NCBI RefSeq assembly: GCF_011290365.1
Contig: NZ_CP049786.1
Coordinates: 62,001-126,000 of the forward strand
Direction: 5' to 3'
DNA from: Leclercia sp. 29361
Lineage (GTDB): Bacteria; Pseudomonadota; Gammaproteobacteria; Enterobacterales; Enterobacteriaceae
DNA: 64,000 nucleotides
The position numbers were made by a program, and so were the translations under genes. Shown here piece after piece: positions 13,795 through 23,629 of this stretch. The notes under the pieces are model-generated. The model saw only the letters and a program-made list of their open reading frames with translations, made no database searches and was not told the origin of the DNA. Numbering within the stretch: position 1 is the first letter of the stretch; every line of letters starts with the position of its first letter.

Positions 13795-16113
13795 ATGAAA
13801 ATCAGTGACGGAAACTGGCTTATCCAACCGGGCCTGAACGTGACCTACCCGGTGCAGGTGTTCGATGTGGAGCAGCAGGGCAACGACCTGGTGGTCTATG
13901 TCGCCCCGCGCGACGTGCGCGAGCGCACCTGGCAGCTCGATACCCTGATGTTCACGGTGCGCCTGTTTGCGCCGCAGGAGGGGATTGTCGGGGTGCGAAT
14001 CGAGCACTTCCAGGGCGCGCTGGATAACGGTCCACACTATCCGCTCAACGTCCTGAAAGAGGTCAACGTACAGATTGAAAACAACGCCGAGTTTGCCGAA
14101 CTGAAAAGCGGCAACGTCAGCGTCCGCGTCACCAAAGGCGAGTTCTGGGCGCTGGATTTCCTGCGTAACGGCCAACGCATCACCGGCAGCCAGTTGAAAA
14201 ACAACGGCTACGTGCAGGACGGCAACAGCGATCGCAACTACATGTTCGAGCGTCTGGATCTGGGGGTGGGCGAAACGGTCTACGGCCTGGGTGAGCGCTT
14301 TACCGCTCTGGTGCGCAACGGCCAGACGGTGGAAACCTGGAACCGCGACGGCGGCACCAGCACCGAGCAGTCGTACAAGAATATCCCGTTCTACCTCACC
14401 AACCGCGGCTACGGTGTGCTGGTTAACCACCCGGAAAACGTCTCCTTTGAAATCGGCTCCGAGAAGGTGTCGAAGGTACAGTTCAGCGTCGAGGGCGAGT
14501 ATCTGGAGTATTTCGTCATCGACGGCCCGACGCCAAAAGAGGTGCTCAACCGCTATACGCAGTTCACCGGGCGTCCGGCGCTGCCGCCAGCCTGGTCGTT
14601 CGGCCTGTGGCTCACCACCTCGTTCACCACCAATTACGACGAAGCGACGGTGAACAGCTTTATCGACGGCATGGCGGAGCGCGACCTGCCTCTGCACGTC
14701 TTCCACTTCGACTGCTTCTGGATGAAGGCCTTCCAGTGGTGCGATTTCGAGTGGGACCCGGTGACTTTCCCGGATCCGGAGGGGATGATCCGCCGCCTGA
14801 AGGACAAAGGACTCAAGGTCTGCGTGTGGATCAACCCGTACATCGGGCAGAAATCACCGATATTCAAAGAGCTGAAAGAGAAGGGCTATCTGCTGAAACG
14901 CCCGGACGGCTCCCTGTGGCAGTGGGATAAGTGGCAGCCGGGGCTGGCGATCTATGACTTCACCAACCCGGAAGCGTGCCAGTGGTATGCCGACAAGCTG
15001 AAGGGCCTGGTGGATATCGGCGTCGACTGCTTCAAAACCGACTTCGGCGAACGAATCCCGACCGACGTGCAGTGGTTTGACGGGGCCGATCCGCAGAAGA
15101 TGCACAACCACTACGCCTTCATCTATAACGAGCTGGTGTGGAACGTGTTGAAAGAGACGGTGGGAGAAGAGGAGGCGGTGCTGTTTGCCCGTTCGGCCTC
15201 GGTGGGTGCGCAACAGTTCCCGGTGCACTGGGGCGGAGACTGCTACGCCAACTACGAGTCGATGGCCGAAAGTCTGCGCGGTGGGCTGTCGATTGGGCTC
15301 TCCGGGTTCGGATTCTGGAGCCACGATATTGGCGGGTTCGAAAACACCGCCCCGGCGCACGTCTATAAACGCTGGTGTGCTTTCGGGCTGCTCTCCAGCC
15401 ACAGCCGCCTGCACGGCAGCAAATCCTACCGCGTGCCGTGGGCGTATGACGACGAGTCCTGCGACGTGGTGCGCCACTTCACGCAGCTCAAATGCCGGAT
15501 GATGCCGTACCTCTACCGTCAGGCGGCGCTGGCCCGTGAGTTCGGTACCCCGATGCTGCGGGCGATGATGCTTGAGTTCCCGGACGATCCGGCCTGCGAC
15601 TATCTCGACCGCCAGTACATGCTGGGTGATTCGGTGATGGTGGCTCCGGTGTTCAGCGAGGCGGGCGAAGTGCAGTTCTACCTGCCGGAAGGGCGCTGGA
15701 CGCACCTGTGGCATAACGACGAACTTCAGGGCAGCCGCTGGCACAAACAGCAGCACGATTTCCGCAGCCTGCCGGTCTACGTGCGCGACAACACCCTGCT
15801 GGCGTTGGGTAACAACGAGCAGAAGCCGGACTATGCGTGGAATGAGGGCACCGCCTTCCAGCTATTTAACCTGGACGATGGCGCCACGGCGGTGAGCGAC
15901 GTGCCGGCGGCCAACGGTGCCGTGGCCTTTACCCTGACCGCGACGCGCAGCGGCGATACCCTGACGTTAAAAGGGAACGGCGAGGCGCGGAACTGGTCGG
16001 TCTGTTTGCGCAATATGCATCAGATTAGCGGCGTGAAAGGCGCATCACATGGCGGAAGCGAGTGGGGCGTGGTGGTGAAAGCGGAGGGGGATGAGGTGGT
16101 GATTCATCTCTGA
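13795..16113 (+). CDS. yicI: Alpha-xylosidase YicI (GH31)
   Basis: This 772-residue cytosolic alpha-xylosidase has the same length as E. coli YicI, a homohexamer that removes alpha-1,6-linked xylose from isoprimeverose-type sugars. The GH31 catalytic barrel holds the nucleophile in [11 protein letters not shown] (Asp416 in E. coli) and the acid/base Asp in [13 protein letters not shown] (Asp482). The N-terminal beta-sandwich occupies roughly the first 240 residues, and C-terminal beta domains follow from about 570. It is co-transcribed with yicJ. Its stop lies right beside an interspersed repeat pair that separates it from the convergent yicH. Confidence 0.96.
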   Translation: MKISDGNWLIQPGLNVTYPVQVFDVEQQGNDLVVYVAPRDVRERTWQLDTLMFTVRLFAPQEGIVGVRIEHFQGALDNGPHYPLNVLKEVNVQIENNAEFAELKSGNVSVRVTKGEFWALDFLRNGQRITGSQLKNNGYVQDGNSDRNYMFERLDLGVGETVYGLGERFTALVRNGQTVETWNRDGGTSTEQSYKNIPFYLTNRGYGVLVNHPENVSFEIGSEKVSKVQFSVEGEYLEYFVIDGPTPKEVLNRYTQFTGRPALPPAWSFGLWLTTSFTTNYDEATVNSFIDGMAERDLPLHVFHFDCFWMKAFQWCDFEWDPVTFPDPEGMIRRLKDKGLKVCVWINPYIGQKSPIFKELKEKGYLLKRPDGSLWQWDKWQPGLAIYDFTNPEACQWYADKLKGLVDIGVDCFKTDFGERIPTDVQWFDGADPQKMHNHYAFIYNELVWNVLKETVGEEEAVLFARSASVGAQQFPVHWGGDCYANYESMAESLRGGLSIGLSGFGFWSHDIGGFENTAPAHVYKRWCAFGLLSSHSRLHGSKSYRVPWAYDDESCDVVRHFTQLKCRMMPYLYRQAALAREFGTPMLRAMMLEFPDDPACDYLDRQYMLGDSVMVAPVFSEAGEVQFYLPEGRWTHLWHNDELQGSRWHKQQHDFRSLPVYVRDNTLLALGNNEQKPDYAWNEGTAFQLFNLDDGATAVSDVPAANGAVAFTLTATRSGDTLTLKGNGEARNWSVCLRNMHQISGVKGASHGGSEWGVVVKAEGDEVVIHL

Positions 16114-16114
16114 G

Positions 16115-16229
16115 TCCCCTCACCCTAACCCTCTCCCCATAGGGGAGAGGGAATAGTTAGTGCCCATCTTTAAGCAGGTGAGGACGGGTTTGCTCCCTCT
16201 CCCTTTTAGGGAGAGGGCAGGGGTGAGGG
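16115..16229. repeat. Double interspersed palindromic repeat in inverted arrangement
   Basis: Two related units, 16115-16151 (CCCCTCACCC ... GGGGAGAGGG) and 16193-16229 (CTCCCTCTCCC ... GGGGTGAGGG), lie head to head, like a BIME. The right unit runs into the 3' end of yicH and supplies its stop codon. A single unit of the same family is at 9637-9674. Confidence 0.75.
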
Positions 16230-17918
16230 TTGTTGTTCAACCGTACTCACCGCCCCACCGGTCATCGTCTGCGTGACCTGCTGTTTATCCATATTTACCG
16301 CGTTCAGCCTGCCGTTGACCGTCGGCTTCAGCGGCGAATCTTTCTGCACGTTACCGCTGGCGTTGAGCTGAATATTGCCATCGCCCGTTATCGGTAGCGC
16401 TGGCCATCCCCACTGCTGGATCACGTTCAACGGCACGCCGCGCCCGGTCAGGTTGATGGTGGTCTGCCGCACCGGTGTCTGCGAGACGCTGGCTTTTGCT
16501 TCCAGAATCCCTTTCTCGGTAAAGGCGCTCAGTTCATTGATGGCAATGGTCGAGGCGTTAGCGGTCAGGGAGAGTGACGGACGGCGCACGTCCACGCGGT
16601 TAAAGGTCGCCGCCGCGCCGTTCAGGGTGGCGGTACCCGCCCATACGCCCCACTGGCGATCTTTCGCCAGCTGCAGGTTAGTGCCGTAGCCGTCGAGGGC
16701 GGTGATCTGCCACGGGAAGGTAGAATCCACGTCGATCACCAGGTTGCGGCTCAGGCCGAATTTGCGCAGCGTGACGCTGTGCAGCCACTCCGGCAGAGTC
16801 TCCATCCACTGCGTTTTCCAGTTTTCCGGCAGGGTGTATTCCAGCCCGGCGACGGCGACATCATCCAGCACCAGCGCTTTACCGCTGCGCAACCAGTTGC
16901 CGGAGGTGCGCAGCATCCCGCCTTCCCAGCGCGAGGTGAACTGGCGCAGGGCGATCCCCTGCGGGGAGAACTCGGCATTCAGGATCGGGTCGAACAGGTG
17001 CAGCGAGCCGTAGATAAATTCACTGGCGTTCATCGACAGGCGACCATCCTCGCTCTGCCAGTCGCCCTGGCTCAGGGTCAGGTTGCGCAAGCTTAAATCG
17101 AGATCCGTCACCGCCCAGTCCGGCCCCTGCAGGCGGGCGTCGGTCACGTCGAGGCGGCCAATCTGCAACGACGGCAGGGTGGTGATGGGGGCAAAAAAGT
17201 CGGCCAGCGATTTATCGCTCTGCAGGCGAATATCGTTCAGGCGCATGTTGTCCACTTTCCAGCCGCCGTTAGCATCGCGTCGCGCGGTACCGGTGAGCGA
17301 GCCCCGCGCCATGTCGGCGCCGATGGTGGTCAGCACCACCTCTTTATCTGTCAGCTCGCCCTCAATCAGCACGTTGCTGGCCGGTACGCCGTTCAGGGTC
17401 AGCGACCCGGCGCTAATCTGGATATTGGCTTTTTTACCCAGCACGTTGCCTGCTTCAGGATCCCACGGACGTACGCCGCCGGTGACCTTCTGCGCGCTCA
17501 GATCCCACGCGGTATTCGGGCTGTTAAACGCCATGTTGTTCAGCAGCAGACGATCGGCCTGGAAGGGAAGGGGGGCAGTCTGCGGCGAGAGGTTCAACGT
17601 GCCGTCAAACAGGGTGATGGTATCCATGTGCAGTGGATCGGTGAGCTGGCGGCTGCTCACGCCGATATCGACCATTTTCGCCACCAGAGTGGCGGGTTGA
17701 CCGTCGCGCCCGAAGGTGACGTTTTTCAGCACCAGGTGCGTCGGTGAGGAGAAACGGTGATCCATCAGGTCGAAATTGAGTTCGTAGTCGGTGTTTACCG
17801 TGATCCAGCTGCTGACCTGCGCCGCGCCCCAGCGGGTCTGAACCAGGATATAGAGCGCGAGGATCGCAATAAGCAGAACGGCCAGAATACCGACGAGAAG
17901 CTTTCCAATAAATTTCAT
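16206..17918 (-). CDS. yicH: AsmA-family inner-membrane protein YicH
   Basis: The 570-residue protein has one N-terminal TM helix (about residues 5-27, LLVGILAVLLIAILALYILV), followed by a long periplasmic beta-rich region, as in AsmA, TamB and YhdP. AsmA-like proteins are thought to bridge or move phospholipids toward the outer membrane; the specific role of YicH is poorly defined. The closing residues EQQPSPLPSP and the TAA stop come from the repeat at 16193-16229, so the native end has been replaced or extended. The first residues MKFIGKLLVGILAV match E. coli YicH. The gene is transcribed toward yicI, downstream of xanP. Confidence 0.92.
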   Translation of the reverse strand: MKFIGKLLVGILAVLLIAILALYILVQTRWGAAQVSSWITVNTDYELNFDLMDHRFSSPTHLVLKNVTFGRDGQPATLVAKMVDIGVSSRQLTDPLHMDTITLFDGTLNLSPQTAPLPFQADRLLLNNMAFNSPNTAWDLSAQKVTGGVRPWDPEAGNVLGKKANIQISAGSLTLNGVPASNVLIEGELTDKEVVLTTIGADMARGSLTGTARRDANGGWKVDNMRLNDIRLQSDKSLADFFAPITTLPSLQIGRLDVTDARLQGPDWAVTDLDLSLRNLTLSQGDWQSEDGRLSMNASEFIYGSLHLFDPILNAEFSPQGIALRQFTSRWEGGMLRTSGNWLRSGKALVLDDVAVAGLEYTLPENWKTQWMETLPEWLHSVTLRKFGLSRNLVIDVDSTFPWQITALDGYGTNLQLAKDRQWGVWAGTATLNGAAATFNRVDVRRPSLSLTANASTIAINELSAFTEKGILEAKASVSQTPVRQTTINLTGRGVPLNVIQQWGWPALPITGDGNIQLNASGNVQKDSPLKPTVNGRLNAVNMDKQQVTQTMTGGAVSTVEQQPSPLPSP

Positions 17919-18002
17919 GGTCTTCCATCACGTAAAACGCACATAGAGGAGTTATGCACGATTTATACGCAATGCTCAAGGCTGGAAGGGCGGAATTCTG
18001 GG

Positions 18003-18030
18003 TTACGGCAGCAGTTGCCTGCTGCCGTAA
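18003..18030. other. Perfect 12-bp inverted repeat after xanP
   Basis: TTACGGCAGCAG (18003-18014) and CTGCTGCCGTAA (18019-18030) flank TTGC, seven bases beyond the xanP stop. The stem is strong but has no T-run on either side, so it may stabilise or attenuate the xanP transcript rather than act as a classical terminator. Confidence 0.5.
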
Positions 18031-18036
18031 AGGGGA

Positions 18037-19428
18037 TTAATTCTTTTCTGGCGGGAAAATCAGGTTCAGAACGATAGCGGTGATCCCGCCGGCAGCGATG
18101 CCGGAAGAGAGCAGGTTTTTCACCCAGTCAGGGGCAAACTGCAGGATCAGCGGCTGCTGAGACACACCCAGACCGACTGCCAGCGACAGGGCGATAATCA
18201 TGATCGCACGGCGGTTCAGCGGCTCGCGGGAGACGATACGTACGCCTGATGCCGCGATAGTGCCGAACATCACCAGCGTTGCGCCACCCAGTACCGGCTC
18301 AGGAATGTGCTGCACAAAGCCACTGACCGCCGGGAACAGACCCAGCACGATCAGCATCAGCGCTACCACAAAGCCCACGTAGCGGCTGGCCACGCCGGTC
18401 AACTGGATCACGCCGTTGTTCTGACCGAAGCAGGAGTTCGGGAAGGTGTTGAACACGCCGGAGACAAAGGAGTTCAGGCCGTTGGCCAGCACGCCGCCCT
18501 TCAGGCGCTTCATGTACAGCGGGCCAGAGACCGGCTGCTCAGAGACGTCGGAGGTAGCAGTGATATCCCCGATGGTCTCCAGGGAGGTGATCATAAAGAC
18601 CAGCATCAGCGGCAGAAGCAGGTTCCAGTCGATGCCCAGGCCGTAGTACAGCGGGGTCGGAACCACGATCAGCGGGCTGTCGGTCGTAGCGGCAGACTGC
18701 GGCAGCATGTCCATCCCCCAGGCGGCGAGGTAGCCTGCCGCCATGGCGATCACCAGCGAGGCGACGCGCAGGTACGGGTTACGCTGACGGTTAAGCAGAA
18801 TAATGATCGCCAGCACGATGCCCGCCAGCAGCAGATTTTTCGAGGCACCAAAGGTATGGTCGGCCATCGCGGCGTAACCGCCACCGATAGAGGTCAGGCC
18901 CACCTGAATCAGTGACAGACCGATAATCATCACCACTACGCCGGAGACCAGTGGGGTGATAATGCGGCGCGCCAGGTGCAGCACGCGGGAGATCACCATC
19001 TCGGTGCAGCTGGCCAGCATCAGGGTGCCGAACAGCGCGGCCATCATCGTCGGGACATCCGCACCGCCAGTTTTCAACGCCGTGCCGCCCATGATCAGCG
19101 GGGCGACAAAGTTAAAGCTGGTGCCCTGAATCGACAGCAGGCCGGAACCCACCGGACCCCAGGCTTTAATCTGAATGATGGAGGCTACGCCTGAAGCAAA
19201 CAGCGACATGCTGATGATGTGCTGGGTGTCCTGCGCCGGTAAACCGAGCGCCTGGCAGATCAGCAGGGCAGGGGTGATGACGGCCACAAACATCGCCAGC
19301 AGATGCTGACAGGCGGCGAACAAGGTCTGCGCCAGCGGGGGGCGATCTTCAAGACGGTAAATCAGTTCACTGTTATGCGGCTGCGCAATCGGTTGCGCAT
19401 CTTGCTGTTCTACGGCGTTTACGGACAT
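18037..19428 (-). CDS. xanP: Xanthine:H+ permease XanP
   Basis: This 463-residue inner-membrane proton symporter of the NCS2 (NAT) family is the same length as E. coli XanP (YicE). The protein has 14 predicted TM segments. Family signatures include [18 protein letters not shown] near the N-terminus, the substrate-binding segment [20 protein letters not shown] (TM8 region) and the NAT motif around [21 protein letters not shown]. It imports xanthine for purine salvage. A 16-bp site matching the PurR operator lies 53 bp upstream of the ATG, suggesting purine repression. It is divergent from gltS and has yicH downstream. Confidence 0.96.
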   Translation of the reverse strand: MSVNAVEQQDAQPIAQPHNSELIYRLEDRPPLAQTLFAACQHLLAMFVAVITPALLICQALGLPAQDTQHIISMSLFASGVASIIQIKAWGPVGSGLLSIQGTSFNFVAPLIMGGTALKTGGADVPTMMAALFGTLMLASCTEMVISRVLHLARRIITPLVSGVVVMIIGLSLIQVGLTSIGGGYAAMADHTFGASKNLLLAGIVLAIIILLNRQRNPYLRVASLVIAMAAGYLAAWGMDMLPQSAATTDSPLIVVPTPLYYGLGIDWNLLLPLMLVFMITSLETIGDITATSDVSEQPVSGPLYMKRLKGGVLANGLNSFVSGVFNTFPNSCFGQNNGVIQLTGVASRYVGFVVALMLIVLGLFPAVSGFVQHIPEPVLGGATLVMFGTIAASGVRIVSREPLNRRAIMIIALSLAVGLGVSQQPLILQFAPDWVKNLLSSGIAAGGITAIVLNLIFPPEKN

Positions 19429-19480
19429 CTGCTGCGATCCCCAGGAAGAAAAGCGGGCATTTTAGCCGAGTGGGTGAGAA

Positions 19481-19496
19481 AAGCAAACGATTGCTC
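19481..19496. promoter_or_regulatory. PurR operator-like site upstream of xanP
   Basis: AAGCAAACGATTGCTC fits the PurR consensus ANGCAANCGNTTNCNT at every fixed position but the last. It lies between the divergent xanP and gltS genes, closer to xanP. A purine repressor site is functionally sensible for a xanthine permease. Confidence 0.6.
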
Positions 19497-19651
19497 GCAA
19501 AAATAGCAGAGAAATCCACCGGCTTAATACGGCTTTTCTGTCACGCTACGGTAAAGTTCATTACACTCCTGCTCCCGGTTGCGCTTAAGTCGCGCAAAGG
19601 GTTCAGCAAAACACGCATTTCATGGAGCACGTGTCATATTAGGAGCCCACT

Positions 19652-20854
19652 ATGATTCATCTCGATACGTTGTCGACCCTCGTTGCGGCAACGCTGGTTT
19701 TACTGCTTGGCCGTAAACTGGTTCACAGTGTCCCCCTTCTCAGAAAATACACCATCCCGGAGCCCGTCGCGGGCGGGCTGCTGGCCGCCGTTGCGCTGCT
19801 GGTGCTGAAAAAGAGCATGGGCTGGGAAATCGACTTTGATATGACGTTAAAAGACCCGCTGATGCTGGCCTTTTTCGCCACCATCGGCCTGAACGCCAAC
19901 CTCGCCAGCCTGCGGGCAGGCGGCAAAGTGCTGGGCGTGTTTTTGATTGTGGTGGTCGGGCTGCTGGTGATGCAGAACGCCATCGGTATCGGCATGGCCT
20001 CCCTGCTGGGGCTGGATCCGCTGATGGGCCTGCTGGCCGGTTCCATTACCCTCTCCGGCGGACATGGCACCGGGGCGGCGTGGAGCAAGCTGTTTATTGA
20101 GCGCTATGGTTTCCAGAATGCCACCGAAGTGGCGATGGCCTGCGCCACCTTCGGCCTGGTGCTGGGCGGCCTGATCGGTGGGCCGGTGGCGCGCTATCTG
20201 GTGAAACACTCCACCACGCCGAACGGCTGCCCGGAAGATGAAGCGGTGCCGTCGGCGTTTGAGAAGCCAGACGTCGGGCGCATGATCACCTCTCTGGTGC
20301 TGATCGAAACCATTGCGCTGATCGCCATCTGCCTGACGGTGGGCAAAATCATTGCGCAACTGCTGGCGGGGTCCGCATTTGAACTGCCGACCTTTGTCTG
20401 CGTGCTATTCGTGGGGGTGATCCTCAGCAACGGCCTGGCACTGATGGGGTTTTATCGTGTCTTTGAGCGGGCGGTATCGGTGCTGGGCAACGTCTGCCTG
20501 TCCCTGTTCCTGGCGATGGCCCTGATGAGCCTCAAGCTGTGGGAGCTGGCCTCGCTGGCGCTGCCGATGCTGGCAATTCTCGTGGTACAGGCCCTGTTTA
20601 TGGCGCTGTACGCGATGTTTGTGACCTGGCGACTGATGGGCAAAAACTACGACGCGGCGGTGCTGGCGGCCGGCCATTGCGGCTTTGGTCTGGGGGCGAC
20701 GCCAACGGCGATCGCTAACATGCAGGCCATCACCGAGCGTTTCGGTCCGTCGCACATGGCATTTCTGGTGGTGCCGATGGTAGGGGCGTTCTTTATTGAT
20801 ATCGTCAACGCGCTGGTGATCAAGCTGTATCTGATGTTGCCGATGTTTGGCTGA
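19652..20854 (+). CDS. gltS: Sodium/glutamate symporter GltS
   Basis: This 400-residue inner-membrane Na+:glutamate symporter is close to E. coli GltS (401). The protein has two inverted five-helix repeats, each with a re-entrant loop; GSITLSGGHGTGAAWSKLF (about residues 128-146) and LAAGHCGFGLGATPTAIANM (about 338-357) are those conserved glycine-rich loops. ATG 19652 is preceded by TAGGAGCC. It ends exactly where the recG stop begins, so gltS and recG are convergent with no gap. Confidence 0.96.
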   Translation: MIHLDTLSTLVAATLVLLLGRKLVHSVPLLRKYTIPEPVAGGLLAAVALLVLKKSMGWEIDFDMTLKDPLMLAFFATIGLNANLASLRAGGKVLGVFLIVVVGLLVMQNAIGIGMASLLGLDPLMGLLAGSITLSGGHGTGAAWSKLFIERYGFQNATEVAMACATFGLVLGGLIGGPVARYLVKHSTTPNGCPEDEAVPSAFEKPDVGRMITSLVLIETIALIAICLTVGKIIAQLLAGSAFELPTFVCVLFVGVILSNGLALMGFYRVFERAVSVLGNVCLSLFLAMALMSLKLWELASLALPMLAILVVQALFMALYAMFVTWRLMGKNYDAAVLAAGHCGFGLGATPTAIANMQAITERFGPSHMAFLVVPMVGAFFIDIVNALVIKLYLMLPMFG

Positions 20855-22933
20855 TCAGGCGTTGGAGTAGCGCTCGGTCTCTGGCATCCAGCGCTCGATT
20901 AACGCTGCCGCCTGGTCGGGGTAGCGTTCATGGATATGGCGTGCCAGACGCTGAACTTCGGGGATCATGCCCTGATCGCGCAACAAGTCGGCCACTTTAA
21001 ACTCGGCGTTACCGGTCTGGCGGGTGCCGAGCAGTTCGCCCGGACCGCGAATCTCCAGATCCTGTTGCGCAATTACAAACCCGTCATTGCTGTCGCGCAG
21101 CACCTGCAAACGTTTCTGGGCGGTTTTCGACAGTGGAGCTTTGTAGAGCAACACGCAGTGTGAGGCCACTGCGCCACGTCCGACGCGGCCGCGCAGCTGG
21201 TGGAGCTGCGCCAGTCCCAGACGCTCCGGGTTTTCGATGATCATCAGGCTGGCGTTAGGCACATCCACCCCGACTTCAATCACCGTGGTGGCGATCAGCA
21301 GATGCAGATCGCCCTGCTTGAAGGATTGCATCACCGCCTGCTTCTCGGCTGGTTTCATCCGGCCATGCACCAGACCGACGTTCAGCTCCGGCAGGGCCAG
21401 CTTTAACTCTTCCCATGTGGCTTCCGCCGCCTGGGCTTCCAGCAGATCCGACTCTTCAATCAGGGTACAGACCCAGTAGGCCTGACGGCCTTCCTGACAG
21501 GCGTTGCGCACGCGATCGATGATGTCGCTGCGGCGCGTATCCGGAATGGCGACGGTGGTTACCGGCGTACGGCCCGGAGGAAGTTCGTCGATGGTGGAGG
21601 TGTCGAGATCGGCATAGGCGGTCATCGCCAGGGTGCGCGGGATCGGGGTTGCGGTCATGATCAGCTGGTGCGGATGGTACCCCTGCTGGAGCCCTTTTTC
21701 CCACAGCGCCAGACGCTGATGCACGCCGAAACGGTGCTGCTCATCGATGATTACCAGCGCCAGGCCGTGGAACTGCACCTGCTCCTGGAAGATGGCGTGG
21801 GTGCCGACAATCATCTGCACCTGACCGCTGGCGATGGCCTCCTGCTGCGCCTGTCGCGCCTTGCCTTTTTGCTTCCCGGCCAGCCAGCCCACTTCAACCC
21901 CCAACGGAGCAAACCAGCTGCGGAAGTTATTCGCGTGCTGCTCGGCCAGCAGTTCGGTCGGGGCCATCAGCGCAACCTGTCTGCCGTGGGCAATGGCGCG
22001 CAGCGCGGCCAGGGCCGCCACCAGCGTTTTACCGGAGCCAACATCGCCCTGCACCAGACGCATCATCGGCACGTCCAGCGCCAGGTCGCGTTCGATCTCG
22101 GCGGTCACGCGGGCCTGCGCCCCGGTAGGCTTAAACGGCAGCGAGGCCAGCAGCCTCTCTTTTAATTCGTCCTGGGGCGGGAGCGGCAGGGCATGAAAAC
22201 GCTGTGCCCCGGCGCGCAGCGCCAGCATGCTCAGGTTATGCGCCAGTAGCTCTTCCAGAATCAGCCGACGCTGGGCCGGATGTTGCCCGCTCTCCAGATC
22301 GCTTAACTGTAATGTTGGCGGCGGGCGGTGCAGGGTGCGCAACGCCTCCGGCAGGCTCATCATCCCCTGCGCCAGCTCGGGCGGCAGCAGTTCGGTAATG
22401 GCGCAGGTGTCGAGCAGCTCCAGCGCCTGGTCGGTCAGCTTGCGCAGCGTCGCCTGCTTGATGCCTTCGGTGGTCGGATAGACCGGGGTCAGCGTCTCCT
22501 GCATCTCCGGGGTGCTGAGATCGCCCTGCACGCGGTACTCGGGGTGGATCATCTCCGCGCCGTATTTTCCGCGTTTGGCTTCACCGTAAGCTAATACTCT
22601 GCGTCCGGGGGCGAGGCTGTTTTTCATCGCCGCGCTGAAGTTAAAGAAGCGCATCGTCAGGATGCCGGAGCCGTCGCTGATCTGGCAGGTCATCATCCGG
22701 CGACCGCCGAAGGTGATGTTGCTGTTCAGGACTTCGCCTTCAACCGTGGCGTAAATGCCGGGCAGCAGCTCGCCAATCTGATAGAGCTGGGTGCGGTCTT
22801 CGTAACGCAGAGGGAGGTGCAGGAGGAGATCCTGCACGGTATGCAGGCCGATTTTAGCCAGTTTGCTGCTCTGGGCCGCGCCAACGCCCGTCAGGGAATT
22901 GAGCGGCACGGCATCCAGCAGGCGGCCTTGCAT
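20855..22933 (-). CDS. recG: ATP-dependent DNA helicase RecG
   Basis: This 692-residue branched-DNA helicase reverses stalled replication forks and processes Holliday-type intermediates. The N-terminal wedge/OB domain (residues 1-260) binds the junction; helicase motifs follow with Walker A GDVGSGKT, the DEQH box and motif VI QLRGRVGRG. The start MQGRLLDAVPLNSLTGVGAA at 22933 aligns with E. coli MKGRLLDAV and lies two bases after the trmH stop, which argues against the longer ORF. It is the last gene of the rpoZ-spoT-trmH-recG run. Confidence 0.96.
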   Translation of the reverse strand: MQGRLLDAVPLNSLTGVGAAQSSKLAKIGLHTVQDLLLHLPLRYEDRTQLYQIGELLPGIYATVEGEVLNSNITFGGRRMMTCQISDGSGILTMRFFNFSAAMKNSLAPGRRVLAYGEAKRGKYGAEMIHPEYRVQGDLSTPEMQETLTPVYPTTEGIKQATLRKLTDQALELLDTCAITELLPPELAQGMMSLPEALRTLHRPPPTLQLSDLESGQHPAQRRLILEELLAHNLSMLALRAGAQRFHALPLPPQDELKERLLASLPFKPTGAQARVTAEIERDLALDVPMMRLVQGDVGSGKTLVAALAALRAIAHGRQVALMAPTELLAEQHANNFRSWFAPLGVEVGWLAGKQKGKARQAQQEAIASGQVQMIVGTHAIFQEQVQFHGLALVIIDEQHRFGVHQRLALWEKGLQQGYHPHQLIMTATPIPRTLAMTAYADLDTSTIDELPPGRTPVTTVAIPDTRRSDIIDRVRNACQEGRQAYWVCTLIEESDLLEAQAAEATWEELKLALPELNVGLVHGRMKPAEKQAVMQSFKQGDLHLLIATTVIEVGVDVPNASLMIIENPERLGLAQLHQLRGRVGRGAVASHCVLLYKAPLSKTAQKRLQVLRDSNDGFVIAQQDLEIRGPGELLGTRQTGNAEFKVADLLRDQGMIPEVQRLARHIHERYPDQAAALIERWMPETERYSNA

Positions 22934-22935
22934 GA

Positions 22936-23625
22936 TTATTTCGTCGCTTGCATGGTGGCCCACCACGTCGCATCGGCTTCAATTTCGCCCTGCATATTCA
23001 CGTGGGGGTAGGGTAATTTTTTCTGCTTCGCCACATTGGCCAGCACCGGATAGCCGCCTTCAAACAGCAGGCGCTGCTGCTCGTCTTCCGGCAGCATGCT
23101 GTTCTCGCGTTTGTACATCCCGGCATTTTGTCGCTGGCGCTGGGCTTCATACAGAATGAGCGCGGAAGCCACGGAGACGTTCAGGGACTGCACCATACCG
23201 GTCATTGGAATGATGATGTCCTGATCCGCCAAATCTAACGCTTCCTGGGTGATCCCCGTTTTCTCCTGACCCATCAGAATGCAGGTCGGGCGGGTGTAAT
23301 CGATCTCGCGGAAGTCGACGGCTTTGTCGGAAAGATGGGTCGCCAGAATCTGCATGCCGCGCCCTTTCAGGTGCGAAATGGCGTCGCCAATATTGTCGTG
23401 GGCTTTGACCTGTACCCAGCTGTTGCTGCCTGCGGCAGCCGAGGCCATGGGACGCATTCGCGTCCCTTTCCAGACGGCGTGCACTTCATGCACACCGACG
23501 GCATCAGCGGTACGGACGATAGCAGCCACGTTATGCGGTTTATGAACCTGCTCCATGCAGACCGTCAGATCGGGCTGACGCCTGGCGAGCATTTCGCAGA
23601 TCCGGGCATAACGTGTTGAATTCAT
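22936..23625 (-). CDS. trmH: tRNA (guanosine(18)-2'-O)-methyltransferase TrmH
   Basis: This 229-residue SPOUT-class enzyme (formerly SpoU) makes Gm18 in the D-loop of many tRNAs using SAM. The knotted SAM site is formed by CILMGQEKTGITQEALDLAD and IIIPMTGMVQSLNVSVASALILYE (about residues 136-185), and the conserved catalytic Arg lies in HNVAAIVRTADAVGV (about 27-41). The ATG comes four bases after the spoT stop and its own stop two bases before recG, so all are co-transcribed. Confidence 0.95.
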   Translation of the reverse strand: MNSTRYARICEMLARRQPDLTVCMEQVHKPHNVAAIVRTADAVGVHEVHAVWKGTRMRPMASAAAGSNSWVQVKAHDNIGDAISHLKGRGMQILATHLSDKAVDFREIDYTRPTCILMGQEKTGITQEALDLADQDIIIPMTGMVQSLNVSVASALILYEAQRQRQNAGMYKRENSMLPEDEQQRLLFEGGYPVLANVAKQKKLPYPHVNMQGEIEADATWWATMQATK

Positions 23626-23629
23626 AACG

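Noticed and set aside
13525..14706. Minus-strand ORF of 393 codons across the yicJ-yicI junction
   Set aside because: Antisense shadow; both plus-strand genes are well supported.
14854..15756. Minus-strand ORF of 300 codons opposite yicI
   Set aside because: Shadow of the GH31 barrel coding region; no family pattern.
16115..16229. CRISPR-like array at the CCCTCTCCC repeats
   Set aside because: Only two palindromic units in inverted orientation with no regular spacers; no cas genes.
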